Below, piece after piece: positions 36,940 to 51,410 of a stretch of 64,000 nt of DNA (positions are counted from its first letter, which is position 1; each line of letters starts with the position of its first letter). Location of the stretch: the NCBI GenBank assembly GCA_946800325.1, contig CAMPEJ010000004.1, positions 806,001-870,000 of the forward strand. The letters run 5' to 3'. A program made the position numbers and the translations under genes. The notes under the pieces are model-generated. The model had not been told where the DNA came from and did not search any database. It saw only the letters and a program-made list of their open reading frames with translations. This DNA is from Luzula sylvatica. Its lineage: Eukaryota; Streptophyta; Magnoliopsida; Poales; Juncaceae.

Positions 36940-39292
36940 TTATTTGAACTCCCCAAAGCATAAACAGATTGTTTTGAATCGAAAAACAAACTTTCTTAGT
37001 GTTTGTAAATTTTGGTGAAATGTTATGTGGTAAAAAATACGATTCAAATGATCTCAAAATACGTTATTTGAACTCCCCAAAGCATAAACATATTGTTTTG
37101 AATCGAAAAACAAACTTTCTTAGTGTTTGTAAATTTTGGTGAAATGTTATGTAGTAAAAGATACGATTCCAATGATCTCAAAATACGTTATTTGAACTCC
37201 CCAAAGCATAAACATATTGTTTTGAATCGAAAATCAAACTTTCTTAGTGTTTGTAAATTTTGGTGAAATGTTATGTAGTAAAAGATACGATTCAAATGAT
37301 CTCAAAATATGTTATTTGAACTCCCCAAAGCATAAACAGATTGTTTTGAATGGAAAATCAAATTTTCTCAGTGTTTGTAAATTTTGGTGAAATGTTATGT
37401 GGTAAAAGATACGAATCGAATGATCTACAAATATGTTATTTGGACTCCCCAAAGGATGAACAAATTGTTTTGAATCGAAAAACAAACTTTCTTAGTGTTT
37501 GTAAATTTTGGTGAAATGTTATGTAGTAAAAGATACGATTCAAATAATCTCAAAATACGTTATTTGAACTCCCCAAAGCATAAACAGATTGTTTTGAATA
37601 GAAAATTAAACTTTCTTAGTGTTTGTAAATTTTGGTGAAATGTTATGTGGTAAAAGATACGATTCAAATGATCTCAAAATACGTTATTTGAACTCCCCAA
37701 AGCATAAACAGATTGTTTTGAATCGAAAAACAAACTTTCTCAGTGTTTGTAAATTTTGGTGAAATGTTATGTGGTAAAAGATACGATTCGAATGATCTAC
37801 AAATATGTTATTTGAACTCCCCAAAGGATAAACAAATTGTTTTGAATCGAAAAACAAACTTTCTTAGTGTTTGTAAATTTTGGTAAAATGTTATGTGGTA
37901 AAAGATACGATTCAAATGATCTCAAAATACGTTATTTGAACTCCCCAAAGCATAAACAGATTGTTTTGAATCGAAAAACAAACTTTCTTAGTGTTTGTAA
38001 ATTTTGGTGAAATGTTATGTGGTAAAAAATACGATTCAAATGATCTCAAAATACGTTATTTGAACTCCCCAAAGCATAAACATATTGTTTTGAATCGAAA
38101 AACAAACTTTCTTAGTGTTTGTAAATTTTGGTGAAATGTTATGTAGTAAAAGATACGATTCCAATGATCTCAAAATACGTTATTTGAACTCCCCAAAGCA
38201 TAAACATATTGTTTTGAATCGGAAATCAAACTTTCTTAGTGTTTGTAAATTTTGGTGAAATGTTATGTAGTAAAAGATACGATTCAAATGATCTCAAAAT
38301 ATGTTATTTGAACTCCCCAAAGCATAAACAGATTGTTTTGAATGGAAAATCAAATTTTCTCAGTGTTTGTAAATTTTGGTGAAATGTTATGTGGTAAAAG
38401 ATACGAATCGAATGATCTACAAATATGTTATTTGGACTCCCCAAAGGATGAACAAATTGTTTTGAATCGAAAAACAAACTTTCTTAGTGTTTGTAAATTT
38501 TGGTGAAATGTTATGTAGTAAAAGATACGATTCAAATAATCTCAAAATACGTTATTTGAACTCCCCAAAGCATAAACAGATTGTTTTGAATCGAAAATTA
38601 AACTTTCTTAGTGTTTGTAAATTTTGGTGAAATGTTATGTGGTAAAAGATACGATTCAAATGATCTCAAAATACGTTATTTGAACTCCCCAAAGCATAAA
38701 CAGATTGTTTTGAATCGAAAAACAAACTTTCTCAGTGTTTGTAAATTTTGGTGAAATGTTATGTGGTAAAAGATACGATTCGAATGATCTACAAATATGT
38801 TATTTGAACTCCCCAAAGGATAAACAAATTGTTTTGAATCGAAAAACAAACTTTCTTAGTGTTTGTAAATTTTGGTAAAATGTTATGTGGTAAAAGATAC
38901 GATTCAAATGATCTCAAAATACGTTATTTGAACTCCCCAAAGCATAAACAGATTGTTTTGAATCGAAAAACAAACTTTCTTAGTGTTTGTAAATTTTGGT
39001 GAAATGTTATGTGGTAAAAAATACGATTCAAATGATCTCAAAATACGTTATTTGAACTCCCCAAAGCATAAACATATTGTTTTGAATCGAAAAACAAACT
39101 TTCTTAGTGTTTGTAAATTTTGGTGAAATGTTATGTAGTAAAAGATACGATTCCAATGATCTCAAAATACGTTATTTGAACTCCCCAAAGCATAAACATA
39201 TTGTTTTGAATCGAAAATCAAACTTTCTTAGTGTTTGTAAATTTTGGTGAAATGTTATGTAGTAAAAGATACGATTCAAATGATCTCAAAAT
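36940..39292 (+). repeat. 8-monomer tandem duplication (992 bp, about 2.4 copies)
   Basis: The rare pair GAATGGAAAATC and ACGAATCGAATG occurs near 37,349/37,412 and again near 38,341/38,404, exactly 992 bp apart. A third partial copy runs from about 38,924 to 39,292, where AATACGTT replaces AATATGTT. Private changes, GAATAGAAAATT near 37,597 and ATCGGAAATC near 38,219, mark mutation since the duplication. Confidence 0.86.
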
Positions 39293-41121
39293 ACGTTATT
39301 TGAACTCCCCAAAGCATAAACAGATTGTTTTGAATCGAAAAACAAACTTTCTCAGTGTTTGTAAATTTTGGTGAAATGTTATGTGGTAAAAGATACGATT
39401 CGAATGATCTACAAATATGTTATTTGAACTCCCCAAAGGATAAACAAATTGTTTTGAATCGAAAAACAAACTTTCTTAGTGTTTGTAAATTTTGGTAAAA
39501 TGTTATGTGGTAAAAGATACGATTCAAATGATCTCAAAATACGTTATTTGAACTCCCCAAAGCATAAACATATTGTTTTGAATCGAAAAACAAACTTTCT
39601 TAGTGTTTGTAAATTTTGGTGAAATGTTATGTGGTAAAAAATACGATTCAAATGATCTCAAAATACGTTATTTGAACTCCCCAAAGCATAAACATATTGT
39701 TTTGAATCGAAAAACAAACTTTCTTAGTGTTTGTAAATTTTGGTGAAATGTTATGTAGTAAAAGATACGATTCCAATGATCTCAAAATACGTTATTTGAA
39801 CTCCCCAAAGCATAAACATATTGTTTTGAATCGAAAATCAAACTTTCTTAGTGTTTGTAAATTTTGGTGAAATGTTATGTAGTAAAAGATACGATTCAAA
39901 TGATCTCAAAATATGTTATTTGAACTCCCCAAAGCATAACCAGATTGTTTTGAATCGAAAATCAAATTTTCTCAGTGTTTGTAAATTTTGGTGAAATGTT
40001 ATGTGGTAAAAGATACGATTCGAATGATCTACAAATATGTTATTTGGACTCCCCAAAGGATGAACAAATTGTTTTGAATCGAAAAACAAACTTTCTTAGT
40101 GTTTGTAAATTTTGGTGAAATGTTATGTAGTAAAAGAAACGATTCAAATAATCTCAAAATACGTTATTTGAACTCCCCAAAGCATAAACAGATTGTTTTG
40201 AATCGAAAATTAAACTTTCTTAGTGTTTGTAAATTTTGGTGAAATGTTATGTGGTAAAAGATACGATTCAAATGATCTCAAAATACGTTATTTGAACTCC
40301 CCAAAGCATAAACAGATTGTTTTGAATCGAAAAACAAACTTTCTCAGTGTTTGTAAATTTTGGTGAAATGTTATGTGGTAAAAGATACGATTCGAATGAT
40401 CTACAAATATGTTATTTGAACTCCCCAAAGGATAAACAAATTGTTTTGAATCGAAAAACAAACTTTCTTAGTGTTTGTAAATTTTGGTAAAATGTTATGT
40501 GGTAAAAGATACGATTCAAATGATCTCAAAATACGTTATTTGAACTCCCCAAAGCATAAACAGATTGTTTTGAATCGAAAAACAAACTTTCTTAGTGTTT
40601 GTAAATTTTGGTGAAATGTTATGTGGTAAAAGATACGATTCAAATGATCTCAAAATACGTTATTTGAACTCCCTAAAGCACAAACAGATTGTTTTGAATC
40701 GAAAAACAAACTTTCTTAGTGTTTGTAAATTTTGGTGAAATGTTATGTGGTAAAAAATACGATTCAAATGATCTCAAAATACGTTATTTGAACTCCCCAA
40801 AGCATAAACAGATTGTTTTGAATCGAAAAACAAACTTTCTTAGTGTTTGTAAATTTTGGTGAAATGTTATGTAGTAAAAGATGCGATTCCAATGATCTCA
40901 AAATACGTTATTTGAACTCCCCAAAGCATAAACATATTGTTTTGAATCGAAAATCAAACTTTCTTAGTGTTTGTAAATTTTGGTGAAATGTTATGTAGTA
41001 AAAGATACGATTCAAATGATCTCAAAATATGTTATTTGAACTCCCCAAAGCATAAACAGATTGTTTTGAATCGAAAATCAAATTTTCTCAGTGTTTGTAA
41101 ATTTTGGTGAAATGTTATGTG
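39293..41121 (+). repeat. Satellite segment similar to 24.4-25.9 kb
   Basis: The first monomers repeat 38.67-39.04 kb at 620 bp. From about 39.6 to 40.78 kb the alleles follow the end of the first 6.08-kb block at a distance of 14,880 bp (120 monomers): GCATAACCAG (39,935), AAAGAAACG (40,134) and TCCCTAAAGCACAAAC (40,673). GATGCGATTCC near 40,881 matches 22,779 and 28,855 instead, so the segment is a mosaic of older units. Confidence 0.75.
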
Positions 41122-43166
41122 GTAAAAGATACGATTCAAATGATCTCAAAATACGTTATTTGAACTCCCCAAAGCATAAACATATTGTTTTGAATCGAAA
41201 ATCAAACTTTCTCAGTGTTTGTAAATTTTGGTGAAATGTTATGTGGTAAAAGATACGATTCAAATGATCTCAAAATACGTTATTTGAACTCCCCAAAGCA
41301 TAAACAGATTGTTTTGAATCGAAAAACAAACTTTCTCAGTGTTTGTAAATTTTGGTGAAATGTTATGTAGTAAAAGATACGATTCAAATGATCTCAAAAT
41401 ACGATATTTGAACTCCCCAAAGCTTAAACAGATTGTTTTGAATCGAAAAACAAACTTTCTTAGCGTTTGTAAATTTTGGTGAAATGTTATGTGGTAAAAG
41501 ATACGATTCGAATGATCTAAAAATACGTTATTTGAAATCCCCAAAGCATAAACAGATTGTTTTGAATCGAAAAACAAACTTTCTTAGTGTTTGTAAATTT
41601 TGGTGAAATGTTATGTGGTAAAAAATACGATTCAAATGATCTCAAAATACGTTATTTGAACTCCCCAAAGCATAAACATATTGTTTTGAATCGAAAAACA
41701 AACTTTCTTAGTGTTTGTAAATTTTGGTGAAATGTTATGTAGTAAAAGATACGATTCCAATGATCTCAAAATACGTTATTTGAACTCCCCAAAGCATAAA
41801 CATATTGTTTTGAATCGAAAATCAAACTTTGTTAGTGTTTGTAAATTTTGGTGAAATGTTATGTAGTAAAAGATACGATTCAAATGATCTCAAAATATGT
41901 TATTTGAACTCCCCAAAGCATAAACAGATTGTTTTGAATCGAAAATCAAATTTTCTCAGTGTTTGTAAATTTTGGTGAAATGTTATGTGGTAAAAGATAC
42001 GATTCGAATGATCTACAAATATGTTATTTGGACTCCCCAAAGGATGAACAAATTGTTTTGAATCGAAAAACAAACTTTCTTAGTGTTTGTAAATTTTGGT
42101 GAAATGTTATGTAGTAAAAGATACGATTCAAATAATCTCAAAATACGTTATTTGAACTCCCCAAAGCATAAACAGATTGTTTTGAATCGAAAATTAAACT
42201 TTCTTAGTGTTTGTAAATTTTGGTGAAATGTTATGTGGTAAAAGATACGATTCAAATGATCTCAAAATACGTTATTTGAACTCCCCAAAGCATAAACAGA
42301 TTGTTTTGAATCGAAAAACAAACTTTCTTAGTGTTTGTAAAGTTTGGTGAAATGTTATGTGGTAAAAGATACCAGTCGAATGATCTCAAAATACGTTATT
42401 TGAACTCCCCAAAGCATAAGCAAATTGTTTTGAATCGAAAAACAAACTTTCTTAGTGTTTGTAAATTTTGGTGAAATGTTATGTAGTAAAAGATACGATT
42501 CAAATGATCTCAAAATACGTTATTTGAACTCCCCAAAGCATAAACATATTGTTTTGAATCGAAAATCAAACTTTCTCAGTGTTTGTAAATTTTGGTGAAA
42601 TGTTATGTGGTAAAAGATACGATTCAAATGATCTCAAAATACGTTATTTGAACTCCCCAAAGCATAAACAGATTGTTTTGAATCGAAAAACAAACTTTCT
42701 CAGTGTTTGTAAATTTTGGTGAAATGTTATGTAGTAAAAGATACGATTCAAATGATCTCAAAATACGATATTTGAACTCCCCAAAGCTTAAACAGATTGT
42801 TTTGAATCGAAAAACAAACTTTCTTAGCGTTTGTAAATTTTGGTGAAATGTTATGTGGTAAAAGATACGATTCGAATGATCTAAAAATAGGTTATTTGAA
42901 CTCCCCAAAGCATAAACAGATTGTTTTGAATCGAAAAACAAACTTTCTTAGTGTTTGTAAATTTTGGTGAAATGTTATGTGGTAAAAAATACGATTCAAA
43001 TGATCTCAAAATACGTTATTTGAACTCCCCAAAGCATAAACATATTGTTTTGAATCGAAAAACAAACTTTCTTAGTGTTTGTAAATTTTGGTGAAATGTT
43101 ATGTAGTAAAAGATACGATTCCAATGATCTCAAAATACGTTATTTGAACTCCCCAAAGCATAAACA
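41122..43166 (+). repeat. 2.05-kb block repeated from 35.17-37.21 kb
   Basis: The alleles match 35,170-37,214 at a constant 5,952 bp (48 monomers), including TTGAAATCCCC (about 41,533) and AAAATAGGTT (about 42,885), each otherwise rare. Differences include TCAAATGATC where the source has TCAAATTATC (about 41,260), TTTGTTAGTG near 41,829, and TTCAAATAAT where 36,175 has TTCCAATAAT. The intervening sequence is not part of the match in the same way, so this is a dispersed duplication within the array. Confidence 0.82.
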
Positions 43167-43970
43167 GATTGTTTTGAATCGAAAAACAAACTTTCTTAGT
43201 GTTTGTAAATTTTGGTGAAATGTTATGTGGTAAAAGATACGATTCGAATGATCTCAAAATACGTTATTTGAACTCCCCAAAGCATAAACATATTGTTTTG
43301 AATCGAAAATCAAACTTTCTCAGTGTTTGTAAATTTTGGTGAAATGTTATGTAGTAAAAGATACGATTCAAATAATCTCAAAATACGTTATTTGAACTCC
43401 CCAAAGCATAAACAGATTGTTTTGAATCGAAAATTAAACTTTCTTAGTGTTTGTAAATTTTGGTGAAATGTTATGTGGTAAAAGATACGATTCAAATGAT
43501 CTCAAAATACGTTATTTGAACTCCCCAAAGCATAAACAGATTGTTTTGAATCGAAAAACAAACTTTCTCAGTGTTTGTAAATTTTGGTGAAATGTTATGT
43601 GGTAAAAGATACGATTCGAATGATCTACAAATATGTTATTTGAACTCCCCAAAGGATAAACAAATTGTTTTGAATCGAAAAACAAACTTTCTTAGTGTTT
43701 GTAAATTTTGGTAAAATGTTATGTGGTAAAAGATACGATTCAAATGATCTCAAAATACGTTATTTGAACTCCCCAAAGCATAAACAGATTGTTTTGAATC
43801 GAAAAACAAACTTTCTTAGCGTTTGTAAATTTTGGTGAAATGTTATGTGGTAAAAGATACGATTCGAATGATCTAAAAATACGTTATTTGAACTCCCCAA
43901 AGCATAAACAGATTGTTTTGAATCGAAAAACAAACTTTCTTAGTGTTTGTAAATTTTGGTGAAATGTTAT
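43167..43970 (+). repeat. Junction segment between blocks
   Basis: Six to seven monomers combine TCGAATGATCTC, AAATAATC with AATTAAAC, TCTACAAATATG with GGATAAACAAATTG, GGTAAAATG and TTAGCG alleles in an order that is not repeated intact elsewhere in the window. Nothing other than satellite is present. Confidence 0.7.
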
Positions 43971-46450
43971 GTGGTAAAAAATACGATTCAAATGATCTCA
44001 AAATACGTTATTTGAACTCCCCAAAGCATAAACATATTGTTTTGAATCGAAAAACAAACTTTCTTAGTGTTTGTAAATTTTGGTGAAATGTTATGTAGTA
44101 AAAGATACGATTCCAATGATCTCAAAATACGTTATTTGAACTCCCCAAAGCATAAACATATTGTTTTGAATCGAAAATCAAACTTTCTTAGTGTTTGTAA
44201 ATTTTGGTGAAATGTTATGTAGTAAAAGATACGATTCAAATGATCTCAAAATATGTTATTTGAACTCCCCAAAGCATAAACAGATTGTTTTGAATCGAAA
44301 ATCAAATTTTCTCAGTGTTTGTAAATTTTGGTGAAATGTTATGTGGTAAAAGATACGATTCGAATGATCTACAAATATGTTATTTGGACTCCCCAAAGGA
44401 TGAACAAATTGTTTTGAATCGAAAAACAAACTTTCTTAGTGTTTGTAAATTTTGGTGAAATGTTATGTAGTAAAAGATACGATTCAAATAATCTCAAAAT
44501 ACGTTATTTGAACTCCCCAAAGCATAAACAGATTGTTTTGAATCGAAAATTAAACTTTCTTAGTGTTTGTAAATTTTGGTGAAATGTTATGTGGTAAAAG
44601 ATACGATTCAAATGATCTCAAAATACGTTATTTGAACTCCCCAAAGCATAAACAGATTGTTTTGAATCGAAAAACAAACTTTCTCAGTGTTTGTAAATTT
44701 TGGTGAAATGTTATGTGGTAAAAGATACGATTCGAATGATCTACAAATATGTTATTTGAACTCCCCAAAGGATAAACAAATTGTTTTGAATCGAAAAACA
44801 TACTTTCTTAGTGTTTGTAAATTTTGGTGAAATGTTATGTAGTAAAAGATACGATTCCAATGATCTCAAAATACGTTATTTGAACTCCCCAAAGCATAAA
44901 CAGATTGTTTTGAATCGAAAAACAGACTTTCTTAGTGTTTGTAAATTTTGGTGAAATGTTATGTGGTAAAAGATACGATTCAAATGATCTCAAAATACGT
45001 TATTTGAACTCCCTAAAGCATAAACAGATTGTTTTGAATCGAAAAACAAACTTTCTTAGTGTTTGTAAATTTTGGTGAAATGTTATGTAGTAAAAGATAC
45101 AATTCAAATGATCTCAAAATACGATATTTGAACTCCCCAAAGCTTAAACAGATTGTTTTGAATCGAAAAACAAACTTTCTTAGCGTTTGTAAATTTTGGT
45201 GAAATGTTATGTGGTAAAAGATACGATTCGAATGATCTAAAAATACGTTATTTGAACTCCCCAAAGCATAAACAGATTGTTTTGAATCGAAAAACAAACT
45301 TTCTTAGTGTTTGTAAATTTTGGTGAAATGTTATGTAGTAAAAGATACGATTCAAATGATCTCAAAATACGTTATTTGAACTCCCCAAAGCATAAACATA
45401 TTGTTTTGAATCGAAAATCAAACTTTCTCAGTGTTTGTAAATTTTGGTGAAATGTTATGTGGTAAAAGATACGATTCAAATGATCTCAAAATACGTTATT
45501 TGAACTCCCCAAAGCATAAACAGATTGTTTTGAATCGAAAAACAAACTTTCTTAGTGTTTGTAAATTTTGGTGAAATGTTATGTAGTAAAAGATACGATT
45601 CAAATGATCTCAAAATACGATATTTGAACTCCCCAAAGCTTAAACAGATTGTTTTGAATCGAAAAACAAACTTTCTCAGTGTTTGTAAATTTTGGTGAAA
45701 TGTTATGTGGTAAAAGATACGATTCGAATGATCTAAAAATACGTTATTTGAACTCCCCAAAGCATAAACAGATTGTTTTGAATCGAAAAACAAACTTTCT
45801 TAGCGTTTGTAAATTTTGGTGAAATGTTATGTGGTAAAAGATACGATTCGAATGATCTAAAAATACGTTATTTGAACTCCCCAAAGCATAAACAGATTGT
45901 TTTGAATCGAAAAACAAACTTTCTTAGTGTTTGTAAATTTTGGTGAAATGTTATGTAGTAAAAGATACGATTCAAATGATCTCAAAATACGTTATTTGAA
46001 CTCCCCAAAGCATAAACATATTGTTTTGAATCGAAAATCAAACTTTCTCAGTGTTTGTAAATTTTGGTGAAATGTTATGTGGTAAAAGATACGATTCAAA
46101 TGATCTCAAAATACGTTATTTGAACTCCCCAAAGCATAAACAGATTGTTTTGAATCGAAAAACAAACTTTCTCAGTGTTTGTAAATTTTGGTGAAATGTT
46201 ATGTAGTAAAAGATACGATTCAAATGATCTCAAAATACGATATTTGAACTCCCCAAAGCTTAAACAGATTGTTTTGAATCGAAAAACAAACTTTCTTAGC
46301 GTTTGTAAATTTTGGTGAAATGTTATGTGGTAAAAGATACGATTCGAATGATCTAAAAATACGTTATTTGAACTCCCCAAAGCATAAACAGATTGTTTTG
46401 AATCGAAAAACAAACTTTCTTAGTGTTTGTAAATTTTGGTGAAATGTTAT
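43971..46450 (+). repeat. HOR domain VI, copy 1 (20 monomers, 2,480 bp)
   Basis: Limits are set at successive TGGTAAAAAATACG monomers. Diagnostic alleles private to this domain are AAACATACTTTC (about 44,795), AAACAGACTTTC (about 44,920) and GATACAATTCAAATG (about 45,096). They recur in the next two copies at 2,480 and 2,356 bp. TCCCTAAAGC and TTAGCG monomers keep the same order in each copy. Confidence 0.86.
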
Positions 46451-48806
46451 GTGGTAAAAAATACGATTCAAATGATCTCAAAATACGTTATTTGAACTCC
46501 CCAAAGCATAAACATATTGTTTTGAATCGAAAAACAAACTTTCTTAGTGTTTGTAAATTTTGGTGAAATGTTATGTAGTAAAAGATACGATTCCAATGAT
46601 CTCAAAATACGTTATTTGAACTCCCCAAAGCATAAACATATTGTTTTGAATCGAAAATCAAACTTTCTTAGTGTTTGTAAATTTTGGTGAAATGTTATGT
46701 AGTAAAAGATACGATTCAAATGATCTCAAAATATGTTATTTGAACTCCCCAAAGCATAAACAGATTGTTTTGAATCGAAAATCAATTTTTCTCAGTGTTT
46801 GTAAATTTTGGTGAAATGTTATGTGGTAAAAGATACGATTCGAATGATCTACAAATATGTTATTTGGACTCCCCAAAGGATGAACAAATTGTTTTGAATC
46901 GAAAAACAAACTTTCTTAGTGTTTGTAAATTTTGGTGAAATGTTATGTAGTAAAAGATACGATTCAAATAATCTCAAAATACGTTATTTGAACTCCCCAA
47001 AGCATAAACAGATTGTTTTGAATCGAAAATTAAACTTTCTTAGTGTTTGTAAATTTTGGTGAAATGTTATGTGGTAAAAGATACGATTCAAATGATCTCA
47101 AAATACGTTATTTGAACTCCCCAAAGCATAAACAGATTGTTTTGAATCGAAAAACAAACTTTCTCAGTGTTTGTAAATTTTGGTGAAATGTTATGTGGTA
47201 AAAGATACGATTCGAATGATCTACAAATATGTTATTTGAACTCCCCAAAGGATAAACAAATTGTTTTGAATCGAAAAACATACTTTCTTAGTGTTTGTAA
47301 ATTTTGGTGAAATGTTATGTAGTAAAAGATACGATTCCAATGATCTCAAAATACGTTATTTGAACTCCCCAAAGCATAAACAGAATGTTTTGAATCGAAA
47401 AACAGACTTTCTTAGTGTTTGTAAATTTTGGTGAAATGTTATGTGGTAAAAGATACGATTCAAATGATCTCAAAATACGTTATTTGAACTCCCTAAAGCA
47501 TAAACAGATTGTTTTGAATCGAAAAACAAACTTTCTTAGTGTTTGTAAATTTTGGTGAAATGTTATGTAGTAAAAGATACAATTCAAATGATCTCAAAAT
47601 ACGATATTTGAACTCCCCAAAGCTTAAACAGATTGTTTTGAATCGAAAAACAAACTTTCTTAGCGTTTGTAAATTTTGGTGAAATGTTATGTGGTAAAAG
47701 ATACGATTCGAATGATCTAAAAATACGTTATTTGAACTCCCCAAAGCATAAACAGATTGTTTTGAATCGAAAAACAAACTTTCTTAGTGTTTGTAAATTT
47801 TGGTGAAATGTTATGTAGTAAAAGATACGATTCAAATGATCTCAAAATACGTTATTTGAACTCCCCAAAGCATAAACATATTGTTTTGAATCGAAAATCA
47901 AACTTTCTCAGTGTTTGTAAATTTTGGTGAAATGTTATGTGGTAAAAGATACGATTCAAATGATCTCAAAATACGTTATTTGAACTCCCCAAAGCATAAA
48001 CAGATTGTTTTGAATCGAAAAACAAACTTTCTTAGTGTTTGTAAATTTTGGTGAAATGTTATGTAGTAAAAGATACGATTCAAATGATCTCAAAATATGA
48101 TATTTGAACTCCCCAAAGCTTAAACAGATTGTTTTGAATCGAAAAACAAACTTTCTCAGCGTTTGTAAATTTTGGTGAAATGTTATGTGGTAAAAGATAC
48201 GATTCGAATGATCTAAAAATACGTTATTTGAACTCCCCAAAGCATAAACAGATTGTTTTGAATCGAAAAACAAACTTTCTTAGCGTTTGTAAATTTTGGT
48301 GAAATGTTATGTGGTAAAAGATACGATTCGAATGATCTAAAAATACGTTATTTGAACTCCCCAAAGCATAAACAGATTGTTTTGAATCGAAAATCAAACT
48401 TTCTCAGTGTTTGTAAATTTTGGTGAAATGTTATGTGGTAAAAGATACGATTCAAATGATCTCAAAATACGTTATTTGAACTCCCCAAAGCATAAACAGA
48501 TTGTTTTGAATCGAAAAACAAACTTTCTCAGTGTTTGTAAATTTTGGTGAAATGTTATGTAGTAAAAGATACGATTCAAATGATCTCAAAATACGATATT
48601 TGAACTCCCCAAAGCTTAAACAGATTGTTTTGAATCGAAAAACAAACTTTCTTAGCGTTTGTAAATTTTGGTGAAATGTTATGTGGTAAAAGATACGATT
48701 CGAATGATCTAAAAATACGTTATTTGAACTCCCCAAAGCATAAACAGATTGTTTTGAATCGAAAAACAAACTTTCTTAGTGTTTGTAAATTTTGGTGAAA
48801 TGTTAT
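46451..48806 (+). repeat. HOR domain VI, copy 2 (19 monomers, 2,356 bp)
   Basis: It repeats copy 1 with one monomer fewer near its end: a TTCTTAGTG/GTAGTAAAAG monomer after the TTAGCG pair is absent. Private changes include ATCAATTTTTC near 46,786, ACAGAATG near 47,382 and AATATGATATTTG near 48,093. Confidence 0.85.
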
Positions 48807-51410
48807 GTGGTAAAAAATACGATTCAAATGATCTCAAAATACGTTATTTGAACTCCCCAAAGCATAAACATATTGTTTTGAATCGAAAAACAAACTTTCT
48901 TAGTGTTTGTAAATTTTGGTGAAATGTTATGTAGTAAAAGATACGATTCCAATGATCTCAAAATACGTTATTTGAACTCCCCAAAGCATAAACATATTGT
49001 TTTGAATCGAAAATCAAACTTTCTTAGTGTTTGTAAATTTTGGTGAAATGTTATGTAGTAAAAGATACGATTCAAATGATCTCAAAATATGTTATTTGAA
49101 CTCCCCAAAGCATAAACAGATTGTTTTGAATCGAAAATCAAATTTTCTCAGTGTTTGTAAATTTTGGTGAAATGTTATGTGGTAAAAGATACGATTCGAA
49201 TGATCTACAAATATGTTATTTGGACTCCCCAAAGGATGAACAAATTGTTTTGAATCGAAAAACAAACTTTCTTAGTGTTTGTAAATTTTGGTGAAATGTT
49301 ATGTAGTAAAAGATACGATTCAAATAATCTCAAAATACGTTATTTGAACTCCCCAAAGCATAAACAGATTGTTTTGAATCGAAAATTAAACTTTCTTAGT
49401 GTTTGTAAATTTTGGTGAAATGTTATGTGGTAAAAGATACGATTCAAATGATCTCAAAATACGTTATTTGAACTCCCCAAAGCATAAACAGATTGTTTTG
49501 AATCGAAAAACAAACTTTCTCAGTGTTTGTAAATTTTGGTGAAATGTTATGTGGTAAAAGATACGATTCGAATGATCTACAAATATGTTATTTGAACTCC
49601 CCAAAGGATAAACAAATTGTTTTGAATCGAAAAACATACTTTCTTAGTGTTTGTAAATTTTGGTGAAATGTTATGTAGTAAAAGATACGATTCCAATGAT
49701 CTCAAAATACGTTATTTGAACTCCCCAAAGCATAAACAGATTGTTTTGAATCGAAAAACAGACTTTCTTAGTGTTTGTAAATTTTGGTGAAATGTTATGT
49801 GGTAAAAGATACGATTCAAATGATCTCAAAATACGTTATTTGAACTCCCTAAAGCATAAACAGATTGTTTTGAATCGAAAAACAAACTTTCTTAGTGTTT
49901 GTAAATTTTGGTGAAATGTTATGTAGTAAAAGATACAATTCAAATGATCTCAAAATACGATATTTGAACTCCCCAAAGCTTAAACAGATTGTTTTGAATC
50001 GAAAAACAAACTTTCTTAGCGTTTGTAAATTTTGGTGAAATGTTATGTGGTAAAAGATACGATTCGAATGATCTAAAAATACGTTATTTGAACTCCCCAA
50101 AGCATAAACAGATTGTTTTGAATCGAAAAACAAACTTTCTTAGTGTTTGTAAATTTTGGTGAAATGTTATGTAGTAAAAGATACGATTCAAATGATCTCA
50201 AAATACGTTATTTGAACTCCCCAAAGCATAAACATATTGTTTTGAATCGAAAATCAAACTTTCTCAGTGTTTGTAAATTTTGGTGAAATGTTATGTGGTA
50301 AAAGATACGATTCAAATGATCTCAAAATACGTTATTTGAACTCCCCAAAGCATAAACAGATTGTTTTGAATCGAAAAACAAACTTTCTTAGTGTTTGTAA
50401 ATTTTGTCGAAATGTTATGTAGTAAAAGATACGATTCAAATGATCTCAAAATACGATATTTGAACTCCCCAAAGCTTAAACAGATTGTTTTGAATCGAAA
50501 AACAAACTTTCTCAGAGTTTGTAAATTTTGGTGAAATGTTATGTGGTAAAAGATACGATTCGAATGATCTCAAAATACGATATTTGAACTCCCCAAAGCT
50601 TAAACAGATTGTTTTGAATCGAAAAACAAACTTTCTCAGAGTTTGTAAATTTTGGTGAAATGTTATGTGGTAAAAGATACGATTCGAATGATCTAAAAAT
50701 ACGTTATTTGAACTCCCCAAAGCATAAACAGATTGTTTTGAATCGAAAAACAAACTTTCTTAGCGTTTGTAAATTTTGGTGAAATGTTATGTGGTAAAAG
50801 ATACGATTCGAATGATCTAAAAATACGTTATTTGAACTCCCCAAAGCATAAACAGATTGTTTTGAATCGAAAAACAAACTTTCTTAGTGTTTGTAAATTT
50901 TGGTGAAATGTTATGTAGTAAAAGATACGATTCAAATGATCTCAAAATACGTTATTTGAACTCCCCAAAGCATAAACATATTGTTTTGAATCGAAAATCA
51001 AACTTTCTCAGTGTTTGTAAATTTTGGTGAAATGTTATGTGGTAAAAGATACGATTCAAATGATCTCAAAATACGTTATTTGAACTCCCCAAAGCATAAA
51101 CAGATTGTTTTGAATCGAAAAACAAACTTTCTCAGTGTTTGTAAATTTTGGTGAAATGTTATGTAGTAAAAGATACGATTCAAATGATCTCAAAATACGA
51201 TATTTGAACTCCCCAAAGCTTAAACAGATTGTTTTGAATCGAAAAACAAACTTTCTTAGCGTTTGTAAATTTTGGTGAAATGTTATGTGGTAAAAGATAC
51301 GATTCGAATGATCTAAAAATACGTTATTTGAACTCCCCAAAGCATAAACAGATTGTTTTGAATCGAAAAACAAACTTTCTTAGTGTTTGTAAATTTTGGT
51401 GAAATGTTAT
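48807..51410 (+). repeat. HOR domain VI, copy 3 (21 monomers, 2,604 bp)
   Basis: It carries AAACATACTTTC (about 49,631), AAACAGACTTTC (about 49,756) and GATACAATTC (about 49,933) in the same order as copies 1 and 2. It is longer partly because of a one-monomer duplication at about 50.45-50.70 kb. TTTTGTCGAAATG near 50,402 is private. Confidence 0.85.
50452..50699 (+). repeat. Single-monomer tandem duplication
   Basis: Two adjacent monomers both have AATACGATATTTG, GCTTAAACAG, TCTCAGAGTTTG (TCAGAG near 50,512 and 50,636) and TCGAATGATCT. TCAGAGTTTG is otherwise very rare, so the second copy arose from the first by a single-unit exchange. The limits are a phase choice. Confidence 0.82.
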
